A stretch of 64,000 nucleotides of DNA from Mycolicibacterium austroafricanum (GTDB lineage Bacteria > Actinomycetota > Actinomycetes > Mycobacteriales > Mycobacteriaceae): assembly GCF_902705885.1 (NCBI RefSeq), contig NZ_CACSIP010000056.1, positions 163,442-227,441 on the forward strand, given 5' to 3'. Of the stretch, positions 38,302-46,725 are shown one piece after another. How positions within the stretch are numbered: position 1 is the stretch's first letter; each line of letters begins with the position of its first letter. Made by a program: the position numbers and the translations under genes. A model generated the notes under the pieces. The model searched no databases. It was given only the letters and a program-made list of their open reading frames with translations, and was not told the origin of the DNA.

Positions 38302-38629
38302 GGTGCTGGTGTCCCACTTCCTGTCGGCAGTCGTTGATCAATCTGTTCGGTGCGTGGCACCGGGCGTTATCCCGACGCTACCCGCTTGTTCCGGCACCGT
38401 GCGACTGATAAAGCCGAATCGCGCCGGTGGTATTCACGTGTGGTTGCGCCAACATATCGCCTGATGCGCCCCGCATGGCCGCGAAGACGACACCGTGTCT
38501 CTGGCGTGTCGCCGCCGTTACCGCTCCGGGAGCCGTCCGCGACCAGACGTCCGGGTCCCGGAGCAGTGCCCGAGGGCACCGTTCACGATACCGGCCTGGG
38601 CGCGGGACCCGCCGGTCCCTGCTGCCGCG
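38302..38629. other. Intergenic region upstream of clpX
   Basis: About 328 bases that should contain the clpX promoter, plus the downstream flank of the small secreted protein gene. The reading frames here are GC-driven and show no domain, ribosome site or repeat structure. No ClgR-type box is seen. Confidence 0.5.
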
Positions 38630-38941
38630 TCAGCGACGACCGGGCCCTATCGGGCCGGGACCCACCGGACCGGGCCCCACCGGACCGGGACCGACCGGAC
38701 CCACCACTCCCCCGACGCCGACCGGGCCCACCGGACCGACGATCGGATTCGGGGGGTTCAGGTACACATTCACGTCGTAGTAGAGGCACTGGGCCGAGTA
38801 GACGTCCCAGTACATTCCGACCGGACAGACCACGTCATCGGCAGCGCTGACCGCGGGTGAGGCGATCTGCGTCATCACCATTGCGACCGTCGACGCAGCC
38901 AACGCGATCCTGACGGCGCCAGGCCGTATCCCCACCCTCAT
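38630..38941 (-). CDS. Small secreted protein with collagen-like Gly-Pro-Val tail
   Basis: 103-residue exported protein: signal peptide of about 33 residues ending AVSA, a short core with two cysteines (VCPVGMYWD ... QCLYYD), then a Gly-Pro-Val-Gly-Pro-Gly repeat tail from about residue 68. The core resembles the secreted protein at 42766-43023, suggesting they are relatives. Function unknown; probably in the cell envelope or outside the cell. The low-complexity tail makes its exact end the least certain part. Confidence 0.7.
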   Translation of the reverse strand: MRVGIRPGAVRIALAASTVAMVMTQIASPAVSAADDVVCPVGMYWDVYSAQCLYYDVNVYLNPPNPIVGPVGPVGVGGVVGPVGPGPVGPGPVGPGPIGPGRR

Positions 38942-39087
38942 CGGGTTCCCCCTGCTGCCGAAGCATCTTTGCAGTCATCGACGAACGTCACGACTGTACG
39001 GACAGCGTGCCACGGTCAACGGCGCAGCGACACCGATCGGCGCATTTGCCGCCCGCCGGTGCCGGGGCGCTGTCGTACCCTGCGACC

Positions 39088-39531
39088 ATGACCTCACTCG
39101 ACGAAGCTTTCGGCCTGGCCAGGAATGACAACGGCCTGGCTGTGGTGTCGACGCTGCGCGCCGATCAGACCATCCAATCGTCGTTGATCAACGCCGGACC
39201 GCTGCCGCACCCGGCGACCGGTCAACCGACGCTGGGTTTCGTCACCTACGGCAAGGTCAAACTGGCCAACCTGCGGGCCCGCCCCCAGATCGCGGTGACT
39301 TTCCGGCAGGGGTGGCAGTGGGCCACCGTCGAGGGGCGAGCCGAGCTGGCCGGGCCCGACGATCCGCAGCCCTGGCTCGGTTCGGACGACACGCTGGCGC
39401 GTCTGCTGCGCGACATCTTCACCGCAGCGGGCGGGACGCACGACGACTGGGACGCTTACGACCGGACGATGCGCGAGCAGCGCCGCACCGGCGTGCTCGT
39501 CGTCCCGACGCGGATCTACAGCAACGGCTGA
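39088..39531 (+). CDS. PPOX-class (probably F420-dependent) oxidoreductase
   Basis: 147-residue split-beta-barrel flavin/deazaflavin enzyme of the pyridoxamine-phosphate-oxidase-like superfamily, in the group annotated in actinobacteria as F420-dependent (TIGR03618-like). Visible features: LAVVSTLRADQTIQSSLINAG strand pair, FVTYGKVKLANLRARPQIAVTF, and ATVEGRAEL. Cofactor use is inferred from family. ATG 39088 gives the family start. It faces clpP2 end to end, ten bases apart. Confidence 0.8.
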   Translation: MTSLDEAFGLARNDNGLAVVSTLRADQTIQSSLINAGPLPHPATGQPTLGFVTYGKVKLANLRARPQIAVTFRQGWQWATVEGRAELAGPDDPQPWLGSDDTLARLLRDIFTAAGGTHDDWDAYDRTMREQRRTGVLVVPTRIYSNG

Positions 39532-39541
39532 ACGCCGTCGC

Positions 39542-40207
39542 TCAGGCGGTCTGCGCCGACAGCTTGCGGTACTCCAGCACGGTGTCGATGATTCCGTACT
39601 CCTTGGCCTGCTCGGCGGTCAGGATCTTGTCCCGATCGGTGTCCTTGCGGATCACCTCGGCCGACTTGCCGGTGTGCCGGGCCAGGGTGACTTCCATCAG
39701 GGTGCGCATCCGCTCGATCTCGGCGGCCTGGATCTCCAGGTCGGAGAACTGCCCCTGGATGACGCCGCCCAGCGAAGGCTGGTGGATCAGGATGCGGGCG
39801 TTCGGGAGCGCGAGGCGCTTGCCGGGGGTGCCGGCAGCCAGCAGCACCGCGGCCGCCGAGGCGGCCTGGCCCAGGCACACGGTCTGGATGTCGGCGCGCA
39901 CGTACTGCATGGTGTCGTAGATCGCCATCAGCGACGTGAACGAGCCGCCGGGTGAGTTGATGTACATCGTGATGTCGCGGTCGGGGTCGAGCGACTCCAG
40001 CACCAGCAGCTGCGCCATGATGTCGTTCGCCGAGGCGTCGTCGACCTGCACGCCGAGGAAGATGATCCGCTCCTCGAACAGCTTGTTGTACGGGTTCGAC
40101 TCTTTGACACCGAAGCTGGAGTGCTCGATGAACGACGGCAGGATGTAGCGGGCCTGCGGTTGCTCCGCGGCGGTGCCGTGAGGTGTGCTCAGTCGCGGGT
40201 CGGTCAT
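39542..40207 (-). CDS. clpP2: ATP-dependent Clp protease proteolytic subunit ClpP2
   Basis: 221-residue serine protease subunit that forms a mixed ring with ClpP1, essential in M. tuberculosis. The catalytic serine is in GQAASAAAVLL, the histidine in ILIHQPSLGG, and the aspartate in the KDTDRDK region. The ATG overlaps the clpP1 stop (ATGA). The N-terminus (MTDPRLSTPHGTAAEQPQARYILPS) is slightly longer than the M. tuberculosis one. Co-transcribed with clpP1. Confidence 0.97.
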   Translation of the reverse strand: MTDPRLSTPHGTAAEQPQARYILPSFIEHSSFGVKESNPYNKLFEERIIFLGVQVDDASANDIMAQLLVLESLDPDRDITMYINSPGGSFTSLMAIYDTMQYVRADIQTVCLGQAASAAAVLLAAGTPGKRLALPNARILIHQPSLGGVIQGQFSDLEIQAAEIERMRTLMEVTLARHTGKSAEVIRKDTDRDKILTAEQAKEYGIIDTVLEYRKLSAQTA

Positions 40208-40797
40208 GAGTTCGCTCCGTTGACGTTGGTGCTGGTGATGATGTGATCGACGAAGCCGTACTCGAGGGCTTCCTGAGCGGTGAACCAACGGTCGCGGTCG
40301 GAGTCGGCCTCGATACGCTCCATCGTCTGCCCGGTGAACTCCGCGTTCAGCCGGAACATCTCCTTCTTGATCGATGCGAACTGCTCCGCCTGGATCGCGA
40401 TGTCCGCGGCCCCGCCGGTGATGCCGCCCAGCGGCTGGTGCATCAGGATGCGGGCGTGCGGCAACGCGTATCGCTTGCCTTTGGTGCCCGCGGCGAGCAG
40501 GAACTCACCCATCGAGGCGGCCATGCCCATCGCGTAAGTCGCCACGTCGCAGGGGGCGAGCACCATCGTGTCGTAGATCGCCATGCCGGCGCTGATCGAG
40601 CCGCCGGGAGAGTTGATGTAGAGGTTGATGTCCTTGGTCGGATCCTCGGCCGACAGCAGAAGGATCTGCGCGCACAGCCGATTCGCGATGTCGTCGTCGA
40701 CCTGGGAACCCAGGAAGATGATCCGCTCGGACAACAGCCGCTCATACACGGAGTCGACAAGGTTGAGGCCCTGGGAGGCGCCACGCATGTCAGTCAC
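40204..40797 (-). CDS. clpP1: ATP-dependent Clp protease proteolytic subunit ClpP1
   Basis: 197-residue serine protease subunit; catalytic serine in GMAASMGEFLL, histidine in ILMHQPLGG, aspartate in EADSDRDRW. The GTG at 40797 gives VTDMRGASQGLNLVDSVYERLL, in line with other mycobacterial ClpP1, and has AGCAGG upstream; the frame is open to 40857 but the extra 20 residues are not expected. A ClgR-type palindrome lies about 105 bases upstream, beside the tig stop. Confidence 0.95.
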   Translation of the reverse strand: MTDMRGASQGLNLVDSVYERLLSERIIFLGSQVDDDIANRLCAQILLLSAEDPTKDINLYINSPGGSISAGMAIYDTMVLAPCDVATYAMGMAASMGEFLLAAGTKGKRYALPHARILMHQPLGGITGGAADIAIQAEQFASIKKEMFRLNAEFTGQTMERIEADSDRDRWFTAQEALEYGFVDHIITSTNVNGANS

Positions 40798-40897
40798 GAA
40801 TGGATACCTGCTTTCTATGTGTACTTCCGACGCGGTGACCGGTCTTACGAATGACACTAACCAACCCGCGCGGCCGGGGAGTCCCCAGACCGTGCGC

Positions 40898-40914
40898 GTT
40901 CGCTCAGAGCGTCA
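40898..40914. promoter_or_regulatory. Likely ClgR-binding site upstream of clpP1P2
   Basis: TTCGCTCAGAGCGTCA (core CGCTCAGAGCG, 40901-40911) fits the actinobacterial ClgR consensus CGCYNANRGCG. It sits about 105 bases before the clpP1 start and touches the tig stop codon. ClgR is known to activate clpP1P2 in corynebacteria and mycobacteria. Confidence 0.55.
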
Positions 40915-42366
40915 CTTCGAGTCGTCGGCCTCGGGGGCGTCCTCGGCAGTGTCGGCGTCTTCGGCACTGCCCGCCTCATCACTGGTTTCCACGGTGTCGT
41001 CGGCCGCCTCGACGGCCTCGTCGCCCGCCTCGGCAGCCTGCTCGCCGGAGGGGCCGAAGAACTCGGTGGTGTCGATCTCGGTGCCGTCGGTGTCGGTGAC
41101 GGTGGCACCGTGCACCACCGCCGCGACGGTCAGGCCGCGGCGGACGTCGGCGAACATCGCCGGCAGCTGGTTGTTCTGCTGCAGCATCTGCAGCAGCTGT
41201 TGGGGCTCGACGCCGTACTGACGAGACATCAACACCAGACGCTCGGTCAGATCGTTCTGGCCGACCTGGATGTCGAGCTTGTCGGCGATGGCATCCATCA
41301 GCAGCTGGGTCTTGATGGCCTTCTCGGCGTTGGTGCGGTTGTCGGCGTCGAACTCCTCGCGGGTGCTGCCCTGCTCCTTGAGCGACTCCTCGAACTTCGC
41401 CTCGTCGTGGTCCAGCCCGTGGATGGCGTTGTGCAGGGTGTCGTCGACCTGTGCCTGCACCACCTTCTCCGGCAGCGGCACCTCGACCAGCTCGAGCAGC
41501 TCCTCGATCGCCTTGTCGCGGATCTGCTCGGCCTGCTGGACCCGCTTGCCCCGGGCGACCTGCTCGCGCAGGTCGCTGCGCAACTCCTCGATGGTGTCGA
41601 ACTCGCTTGCCAGCTGCGCGAATTCGTCGTCGAGCTCGGGCAGCTCACGCACCTTGATCGACTTGACGGTGACGCTCACCTGCGCCTCCCGGCCGGCGTG
41701 CTCACCGGCGACCAGCGTGGTGGTGAAGTCGCGGCTCTCGTCCTCCGTGAGGCCGATGATGGCCTCGTCCAGGCCGTCGATCAGCTCACCGGAGCCGACC
41801 TCGTGGGACAGCCCCTCGGTGGCGGCCTCGGGGACGTCCTGACCGTCGACCGTCGCCGACAGGTCGATCGACACGAAGTCACCGTCCTCGGCGGCACGCT
41901 CGACGCCGGTCAGGGTGCCGAACCGCTTCTGCAGGTTCTCCAGCTCGGTGGCGACGTCCTCGTCGCTGACGCTGATCGGGTCCACGGTGATCTTCAGCGT
42001 GGCCAGGTCGGGCAGGTCGATCTCGGGACGGACGTCCACCTCGGCGGTGAACACCAGCTCCTCGTTGTCCTCGAGCTTGGTGATCTCGATCTCGGGCTGG
42101 CCGATGGGCTGCAGCGACGACGACGTCACGGCCTCGCTGTAGCGGCCGGGCAGCGCGTCGTTGACGACCTGCTCGATCACCGCGCCGCGGCCGACGCGGG
42201 CTTCGAGCAGCTTGCGCGGAGCCTTCCCGGGCCGGAAACCGGGCAGCCGGATCTGCTTGGCCAGCTGCTTGAACGCCTTGTCGATCTCGGGTTCGAGCTC
42301 GGTGAAGGGCACCTCCACGTTGATGCGAACCCGGGTCGGGCTCAACTTCTCGACGGTGCTCTTCAC
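40912..42366 (-). CDS. tig: Trigger factor
   Basis: 484-residue ribosome-associated chaperone and peptidyl-prolyl isomerase. N-terminal ribosome-binding domain includes the signature GFRPGKAP near residue 44; the central FKBP domain (about 165-250) has VSIDLSATVDGQ and the helical C-terminal arms follow. The acidic tail from about residue 430 (rich in Glu, Asp and Ala) is common in mycobacterial trigger factors. The GTG at 42366 has GAGGAG ten bases upstream. The order tig-clpP1-clpP2 is conserved. Confidence 0.96.
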   Translation of the reverse strand: MKSTVEKLSPTRVRINVEVPFTELEPEIDKAFKQLAKQIRLPGFRPGKAPRKLLEARVGRGAVIEQVVNDALPGRYSEAVTSSSLQPIGQPEIEITKLEDNEELVFTAEVDVRPEIDLPDLATLKITVDPISVSDEDVATELENLQKRFGTLTGVERAAEDGDFVSIDLSATVDGQDVPEAATEGLSHEVGSGELIDGLDEAIIGLTEDESRDFTTTLVAGEHAGREAQVSVTVKSIKVRELPELDDEFAQLASEFDTIEELRSDLREQVARGKRVQQAEQIRDKAIEELLELVEVPLPEKVVQAQVDDTLHNAIHGLDHDEAKFEESLKEQGSTREEFDADNRTNAEKAIKTQLLMDAIADKLDIQVGQNDLTERLVLMSRQYGVEPQQLLQMLQQNNQLPAMFADVRRGLTVAAVVHGATVTDTDGTEIDTTEFFGPSGEQAAEAGDEAVEAADDTVETSDEAGSAEDADTAEDAPEADDSK

Positions 42367-42404
42367 GTTGCGTACTCCTCTATTGCCGTTCGGGTGGGTG
42401 GTGC

Positions 42405-42481
42405 TGGTCGGGGTGACAGGATTTGAACCTGCGGCCTTCCGCTCCCAAAGCGGATGCGCTACCAAGCTGCGCTACACCCCG
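42405..42481 (-). tRNA. tRNA-Pro (anticodon TGG)
   Basis: 77 bases including an encoded CCA. The acceptor stem CGGGGTG pairs with CACCCCG, the anticodon loop reads CTTTGGGAG with anticodon TGG, and the T-loop GGTTCAAATCC is canonical. Same place next to tig as proU in M. tuberculosis. Confidence 0.96.
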
Positions 42482-42611
42482 GTCGTCGCTGGCGTCGCGC
42501 AGCGCCGGACCACCGGCGATACTACGGCCTGACCAGACAAAGCCTTCAATTGGATTTGAGTTGGGCGGGGCCGGTACAGTCTGCCGGTACTGTCCTCTAT
42601 GTGCAGCACAT

Positions 42612-42685
42612 GCGGGCGTAGCTCAATGGTAGAGCCCTAGTCTTCCAAACTAGCTACGCGGGTTCGATTCCCGTCGCCCGCTCCA
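42612..42685 (+). tRNA. tRNA-Gly (anticodon TCC)
   Basis: 74 bases including encoded CCA. Acceptor stem GCGGGCG pairs with CGCCCGC; anticodon loop CTTCCAA gives anticodon TCC; T-loop GGTTCGATTCC is canonical. Divergent neighbour of tRNA-Pro. Confidence 0.96.
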
Positions 42686-42765
42686 AGCCCCCCCGCGGCG
42701 GGTCGCTGCGCCCGACGTCTCTCATCGGCGGGTGCGTTCCCGCCTGTCGGGAGTCCTTCCGCAAC

Positions 42766-43023
42766 TCAGATCCCGGTGCACAACGACACGAATGGGATGG
42801 GCGCGCAGATCCCATTGGAGAAGCCCGGCGTCGGGTCGCCGTTCCACGGCGGCGGTGGTGGCGGTGGAACCGGTGCTGCCACACACGTGTTAGTGGGCGG
42901 GTCGTACACCGTCCCGACACCGCATTCAGTAGCCTGCGCCACGGCGGGACCAACCACCGTCACGAACGCGGCCGCTGCGAAACACGCCACCCATGCGGTT
43001 GCGATTCGACGAACCTTGCCCAC
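42766..43023 (-). CDS. Small secreted proline-rich protein
   Basis: 85-residue exported protein: hydrophobic signal peptide (about residues 1-31, ending VAQA), a cysteine core (ECGVGTVYDPPTNTCVAAP), a seven-proline run, and a C-terminal pair of cysteines (GICAPIPFVSLCTGI). The GTG at 43023 has GGAGG upstream; longer frame to 43083 lacks a signal start. The core resembles that of the collagen-like protein at 38630-38941. Function unknown. Confidence 0.72.
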   Translation of the reverse strand: MGKVRRIATAWVACFAAAAFVTVVGPAVAQATECGVGTVYDPPTNTCVAAPVPPPPPPPWNGDPTPGFSNGICAPIPFVSLCTGI

Positions 43024-43253
43024 CTGAGGCCTCCCCGGGACGTTCCCCGATCCTGGCCTGACCCGAATCTGCGCCCTGCCCAAGCCACTGTCACCAAACC
43101 AACGCTCGTCCCAATCCTGGAGTTACCCGCGCAGGGACGCGTTGCGAGGATTCGGTGACGCGCCGCTCGGGTAGTCGGCAACCGGACGACGGGGTCCTCG
43201 ACGAGGTGGGCACCTCCACCACCGAAACGCCGGTTCGGACCAGGGGAAACGAC

Positions 43254-44510
43254 ATGGCAACTCCCGAACGCTCGGCACCTGACCCCGCGACCGTCTCCGA
43301 CGACGAAGCTTCGAGTCAGAAGTCCTCGAAGGCGACCAGAACCGCGCTCTTGGGTGCGATGTTCCTGATGGCGACCAGCGCCGTCGGCCCCGGGTTCATC
43401 ACCCAGACCACCGATTTCACCGTCAGGCTCGGGTCCGCCTTCGCGTTCGCGATCGTCGCGTCGATCATCATCGACTTCGCGGTTCAGCTCAACGTGTGGC
43501 GCGTCATCGGGGTGTCCGGGATCCGGGCCCACGAACTGGGCAACCGGGTGCTTCCCGGTGTCGGGTACGCGCTCGCCGCGCTGGTGGTGGTCGGTGGGCT
43601 GGTGTTCAACATCGGCAACACCAGCGGCGCCGGTCTCGGCACGGACGCGATGTTCGGCCTCGATCCACGCATCGGCGGCGCGATCTCGGCGCTCATCGCC
43701 ATCGGGGTGTTCCTGAGCAAGCGCGCCGGGGTGGGGCTGGACCGGATCGTGGTGGTTCTCGGCGCCGGGATGATCATCATGACCGCCTACACCGCGATCG
43801 TGTCGCGGCCACCGCTCGGTGAGGCGCTACGCAACGCGGTCCTGCCCGAGTCGATCAACTTCCTCGCGATCACGACGATCGTCGGCGGCACGGTGGGCGG
43901 CTACATCACCTACGCGGGCGCGCACCGCCTCCTCGACACCGGGGTCACCGGGCCGGACAACGTCGGCCGAATCACCAGCACCTCGCTGTACGGCATCATC
44001 GTCACCGGCGTCATGCGCACGCTGCTGTTCCTGGCGATCCTCGGGGTGACGGCCGGTGGTGCCGCCCTCGCCGACGACAATCCCACCGCCTCGGCGTTCG
44101 AAGCCGCGCTCGGCGCGGCCGGCGGAGTGTTCTTCGGCGTCATCCTGTGGGCCGCCTCCATCACCTCGGTGATCGGTGCCGCGTACACGTCGGTGTCGTT
44201 CCTCACCACCTCCGGCACCACGCGGCGCCGCCAGAACATCCTGACGGTGGGCTTCATCGCCCTCAGCGCAGCGTTGTTCGTGATTCTCGGCGCCGCGCCG
44301 GTAACGCTGCTGATCTTCGCGGGCGCCTTCAACGGCCTCATCCTGCCGATCGGATTCACCGTGGTGGTGTGGGTGGCCTGGATGCGCCGCGACCTGATGC
44401 ACGGCTACCACTACCCGATGTGGCTCAAGCTGGTGGCCGTCGCCGTCTGGCTGCTGACGCTGTATCTGGGCTGGATGTCGTTGAGCGGCCTTTCGGAGCT
44501 GTGGAGCTGA
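43254..44510 (+). CDS. NRAMP-like metal transporter
   Basis: 418-residue integral membrane protein with about eleven transmembrane segments and overall NRAMP layout. The first helix carries GPGFITQTTDF where metal-transporting NRAMPs have the ion-binding DPGN, and the conserved MPH motif of helix 6 is replaced by THYAGAHRLL-like sequence (ITYAGAHRLL), so it belongs to the divergent NRAMP-related branch (YcsG-like) whose substrate is uncertain and may not be manganese or iron. ATG 43254 follows a GGGGAAA site. Confidence 0.85.
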   Translation: MATPERSAPDPATVSDDEASSQKSSKATRTALLGAMFLMATSAVGPGFITQTTDFTVRLGSAFAFAIVASIIIDFAVQLNVWRVIGVSGIRAHELGNRVLPGVGYALAALVVVGGLVFNIGNTSGAGLGTDAMFGLDPRIGGAISALIAIGVFLSKRAGVGLDRIVVVLGAGMIIMTAYTAIVSRPPLGEALRNAVLPESINFLAITTIVGGTVGGYITYAGAHRLLDTGVTGPDNVGRITSTSLYGIIVTGVMRTLLFLAILGVTAGGAALADDNPTASAFEAALGAAGGVFFGVILWAASITSVIGAAYTSVSFLTTSGTTRRRQNILTVGFIALSAALFVILGAAPVTLLIFAGAFNGLILPIGFTVVVWVAWMRRDLMHGYHYPMWLKLVAVAVWLLTLYLGWMSLSGLSELWS

Positions 44511-44671
44511 GCCGACCGACCCAGGGGGGCAGATGAATCGCCACACCGTTCCCGCGGACACGGCAGCGGTCTGCCCCTCGGACGCGCGGCGCCGGTTCCG
44601 GGAAGGACTGGTGACACAGCGCGCTGCAAGTGCCGTGAGTGCCCTGCTGCGGGGCGCACGACCAGCCCCGC

Positions 44672-44712
44672 TCCACGATCTCCACACGATCTCCATGTGA
44701 ACTCCAAGCCCG
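44672..44712 (+). promoter_or_regulatory. CTCCA direct-repeat array upstream of small protein gene
   Basis: Repeats TCCACACGATC (44681), TCCATGTGAAC (44692) and TCCAAGCCCGT (44703) start 11 bases apart, with a fourth, less regular TCCACGATC at 44672. The last begins 39 bases before the ATG at 44742. The array mirrors the one at 35868-35901 in both spacing and distance to the start codon, so one regulator probably controls both genes. Confidence 0.65.
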
Positions 44713-44741
44713 TAGGCGCGGCGTGCAAGACGCTGGTCGAC

Positions 44742-45008
44742 ATGAGCGAATACACCGAAACCTTGTCCAGGCCGGCCCGCGCGCCCGAGCGCGCAGCTAC
44801 CCCTGCCGAGCCCGTGTTCATCAGTGTCGCCGAAGTGCTGCTCGGCAGCGTCGCGGCTGACTCCACAGTGGGCGCTCGTCCCGCCGGCGCGCCGCACGAC
44901 TGGTGGACGAGACGGGCCGCACGACGGGCTCACCGGCGACGGGCGGCGCGACGCCGGCCGGACTACTTCGAGCACGCGGCGATGGCTCGGGAGATGCACC
45001 GGCTGTGA
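44742..45008 (+). CDS. Small hypothetical protein
   Basis: 88-residue frame starting MSEYTETLSRPARAPERAA, with a hydrophobic-acidic middle (PVFISVAEVLLGSVAADSTV) and a strongly basic C-terminus (WWTRRAARRAHRRRAARRR). No recognised domain. Mycobacterial codon bias and the preceding direct-repeat promoter support it as a real gene. The frame is also open to a GTG at 44697, which lies inside the repeat array and is not used. The basic tail could bind nucleic acid or membrane phospholipid, which is speculation. Confidence 0.55.
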   Translation: MSEYTETLSRPARAPERAATPAEPVFISVAEVLLGSVAADSTVGARPAGAPHDWWTRRAARRAHRRRAARRRPDYFEHAAMAREMHRL

Positions 45009-45041
45009 CCGGAGCCGAAAATCACATCCTGTTCCAGACGC

Positions 45042-45188
45042 GATCGGGGCCGGGGTATACGCCACCGCCGGTCGACCAGCGGGACGAGGTCCCACCTGTC
45101 GGTACGCTGTGAGCCATGGAAGGCGCACTGCTCGTTCTGCTCCTGCTGGTCGTCGCGGCGATCGGGGCCGGGGTGTACGCCACCGCCA
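45042..45188. repeat. 29-bp imperfect direct repeat at the start of the membrane protein gene
   Basis: 45042-45070 and 45160-45188 share 28 of 29 bases (one A/G difference), 118 bases apart. The second copy encodes residues AIGAGVYATA of the membrane protein. It may be a recent local duplication that left part of the gene start in the upstream spacer. Confidence 0.75.
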
Positions 45189-45904
45189 AGGCCTCGAACA
45201 AGCGCAGAGCCGCATCACTGGACGACGCGAAGGCCGACGCCCGCCGTGTCATCGAGCGGCTGGGCGGTCAGGTGTTCGCCCTCTCCGGCACCGACAACGC
45301 CTCCAAGCAGGCCCTCGCCGATGCGTCCGAGCGCTACACCGCGGCGTCTTCTCAGATCGACCAGGCCGCCACCGCGCGCCAGGCCGAACTGGCCAAGGAA
45401 AGCGCGATGGAAGGGCTGTACTACGTCCGGGCGGCCCGCATCGCGATGGACATGGACCCCGGACCTGAACTGGAGTCGCTGTCGGGTCAGCGGACCGCCG
45501 GCACCGTCACCGAGGACCGCCGCGTGCAGTTCGAGGGACGTGAGATCGAGGCCTCACCGGTGCCCTCCCAGCGCACCCCCAACTACTACCCGGGCGGACG
45601 GGTCGCGGGCCGCCCGGTGCCGGCAGGCTGGTACTCCGAACCGTGGTGGAAGCCCGCGCTGGTCGCGGGCGCATGGGGCATGGGCTCGGTGCTGTTGTTC
45701 AGTGCGATGTTCTCCGGCATGAGTGGCGTCGGCTACGACGCCCAGGCGTTCGAGAACGGTTACGGAGACGGGTACGGCGACGGCCTCGCCGCCGGCCAGG
45801 ACGGTGGCGGCTTCGACGGCGGCGGCGACACCGGCGGCGGCTGGGACACCGGCGGAGGCGACTGGGGCGGCGGCGATTTCGGCGGCGACTTCGGCGGGTT
45901 CTAG
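45116..45904 (+). CDS. Two-pass membrane protein with glycine-rich tail
   Basis: 262-residue protein with an N-terminal transmembrane segment (about residues 5-23), a coiled-coil-like Ala/Gln/Glu-rich domain (30-110), a Pro/Tyr linker, a second hydrophobic segment (about 180-200) and a glycine/aspartate-rich tail (GGGWDTGGGDWGGGDFGG). Function unknown; related mycobacterial proteins are annotated as membrane proteins. About 29 bases of its start region are duplicated upstream at 45042-45070. Confidence 0.8.
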   Translation: MEGALLVLLLLVVAAIGAGVYATAKASNKRRAASLDDAKADARRVIERLGGQVFALSGTDNASKQALADASERYTAASSQIDQAATARQAELAKESAMEGLYYVRAARIAMDMDPGPELESLSGQRTAGTVTEDRRVQFEGREIEASPVPSQRTPNYYPGGRVAGRPVPAGWYSEPWWKPALVAGAWGMGSVLLFSAMFSGMSGVGYDAQAFENGYGDGYGDGLAAGQDGGGFDGGGDTGGGWDTGGGDWGGGDFGGDFGGF

Positions 45905-45926
45905 CACTCGAGGCGCACCGACGGCG

Positions 45927-46721
45927 TCAGCTCTGACAGGTGGGGCACCAGAACAGGTTGCGCCCCTCCAACACCGTGGTCCGGACACCCGTCCCACACA
46001 CCCGGCACGGTTCGGCGGCGCGGCGGTAGACGTACGTTCGCGGTCGACCCTGCCGGTATGACGGTGCGCCACCGTCGTGTTCGGGCCGCACGACGATGAT
46101 CTTGCCTCTGCGCACCCCGACCTTCATCAGCGCCACGAGGTCGGTCCACATCGCGTCGAATTCGTCGGCGGTGATCGTCGTACCCGGGCGCAGCGGGTCG
46201 ATCCGGTGGCGGTAGAGCAGCTCACTCCGGTACACGTTGCCGACGCCGGCCATCACCGCCTGATCCATCAGCAGCGCGCCGATAGGCCTACGGGACTTGC
46301 TGATTCGCCGCCAAGCGAGCTCCGCGTCGGCGTCAGCGCGCAACGGGTCCGGCCCGAGCTTGGCGATCACGTCTGCGATCTCGGGCTCTTCGATCACCTC
46401 GCACACCGTCGGCCCCCGCAGGTCGGTGCCGTACTCGGCGCCCAGCATCCGCATGCGCACCTGTCCGACCGGTAACGGTAGCGGCACGGGCTTTTCGGTG
46501 AATGTTCCGTACAGCCCGAGGTGCACATGCACCACCCGCCCGCCCTCGTAATGGTGGAACAGATGCTTGCCCCAAGCGGTCGCCTTCTTCAGGACGTGTC
46601 CGCTGACCATCGCGGCGCCGGCTTCGAATCGCCCCTGCGGGCTGGAGACCACCACGGGCGCACGGCCGAAGCGACGCTGGTGCTGCCGGGCCAGCCGGTG
46701 CAGGGTGTGACCTTCGGGCAT
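45927..46721 (-). CDS. Endonuclease VIII-like DNA glycosylase Nei2
   Basis: 264-residue bifunctional glycosylase/AP-lyase for oxidised pyrimidines. The catalytic Pro2-Glu3 start (MPEGHTLHR) is intact, the helix-two-turn-helix is near 150 (GVGNVYRSELLYR), and a C-terminal zinc finger is present (CRVCGTG ... FWCPTCQS). Position matches Rv2464c. Its start lies four bases after the allophanate hydrolase stop, so it may now be transcribed from that gene's promoter. Confidence 0.93.
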   Translation of the reverse strand: MPEGHTLHRLARQHQRRFGRAPVVVSSPQGRFEAGAAMVSGHVLKKATAWGKHLFHHYEGGRVVHVHLGLYGTFTEKPVPLPLPVGQVRMRMLGAEYGTDLRGPTVCEVIEEPEIADVIAKLGPDPLRADADAELAWRRISKSRRPIGALLMDQAVMAGVGNVYRSELLYRHRIDPLRPGTTITADEFDAMWTDLVALMKVGVRRGKIIVVRPEHDGGAPSYRQGRPRTYVYRRAAEPCRVCGTGVRTTVLEGRNLFWCPTCQS

Positions 46722-46725
46722 GTCG

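Noticed and set aside
44511..44600. Terminator after the NRAMP-like gene
   Set aside because: GGGGCAGA and TCTGCCCC could pair, but the loop is about 45 bases and there is no U-tract, so the case is weak.
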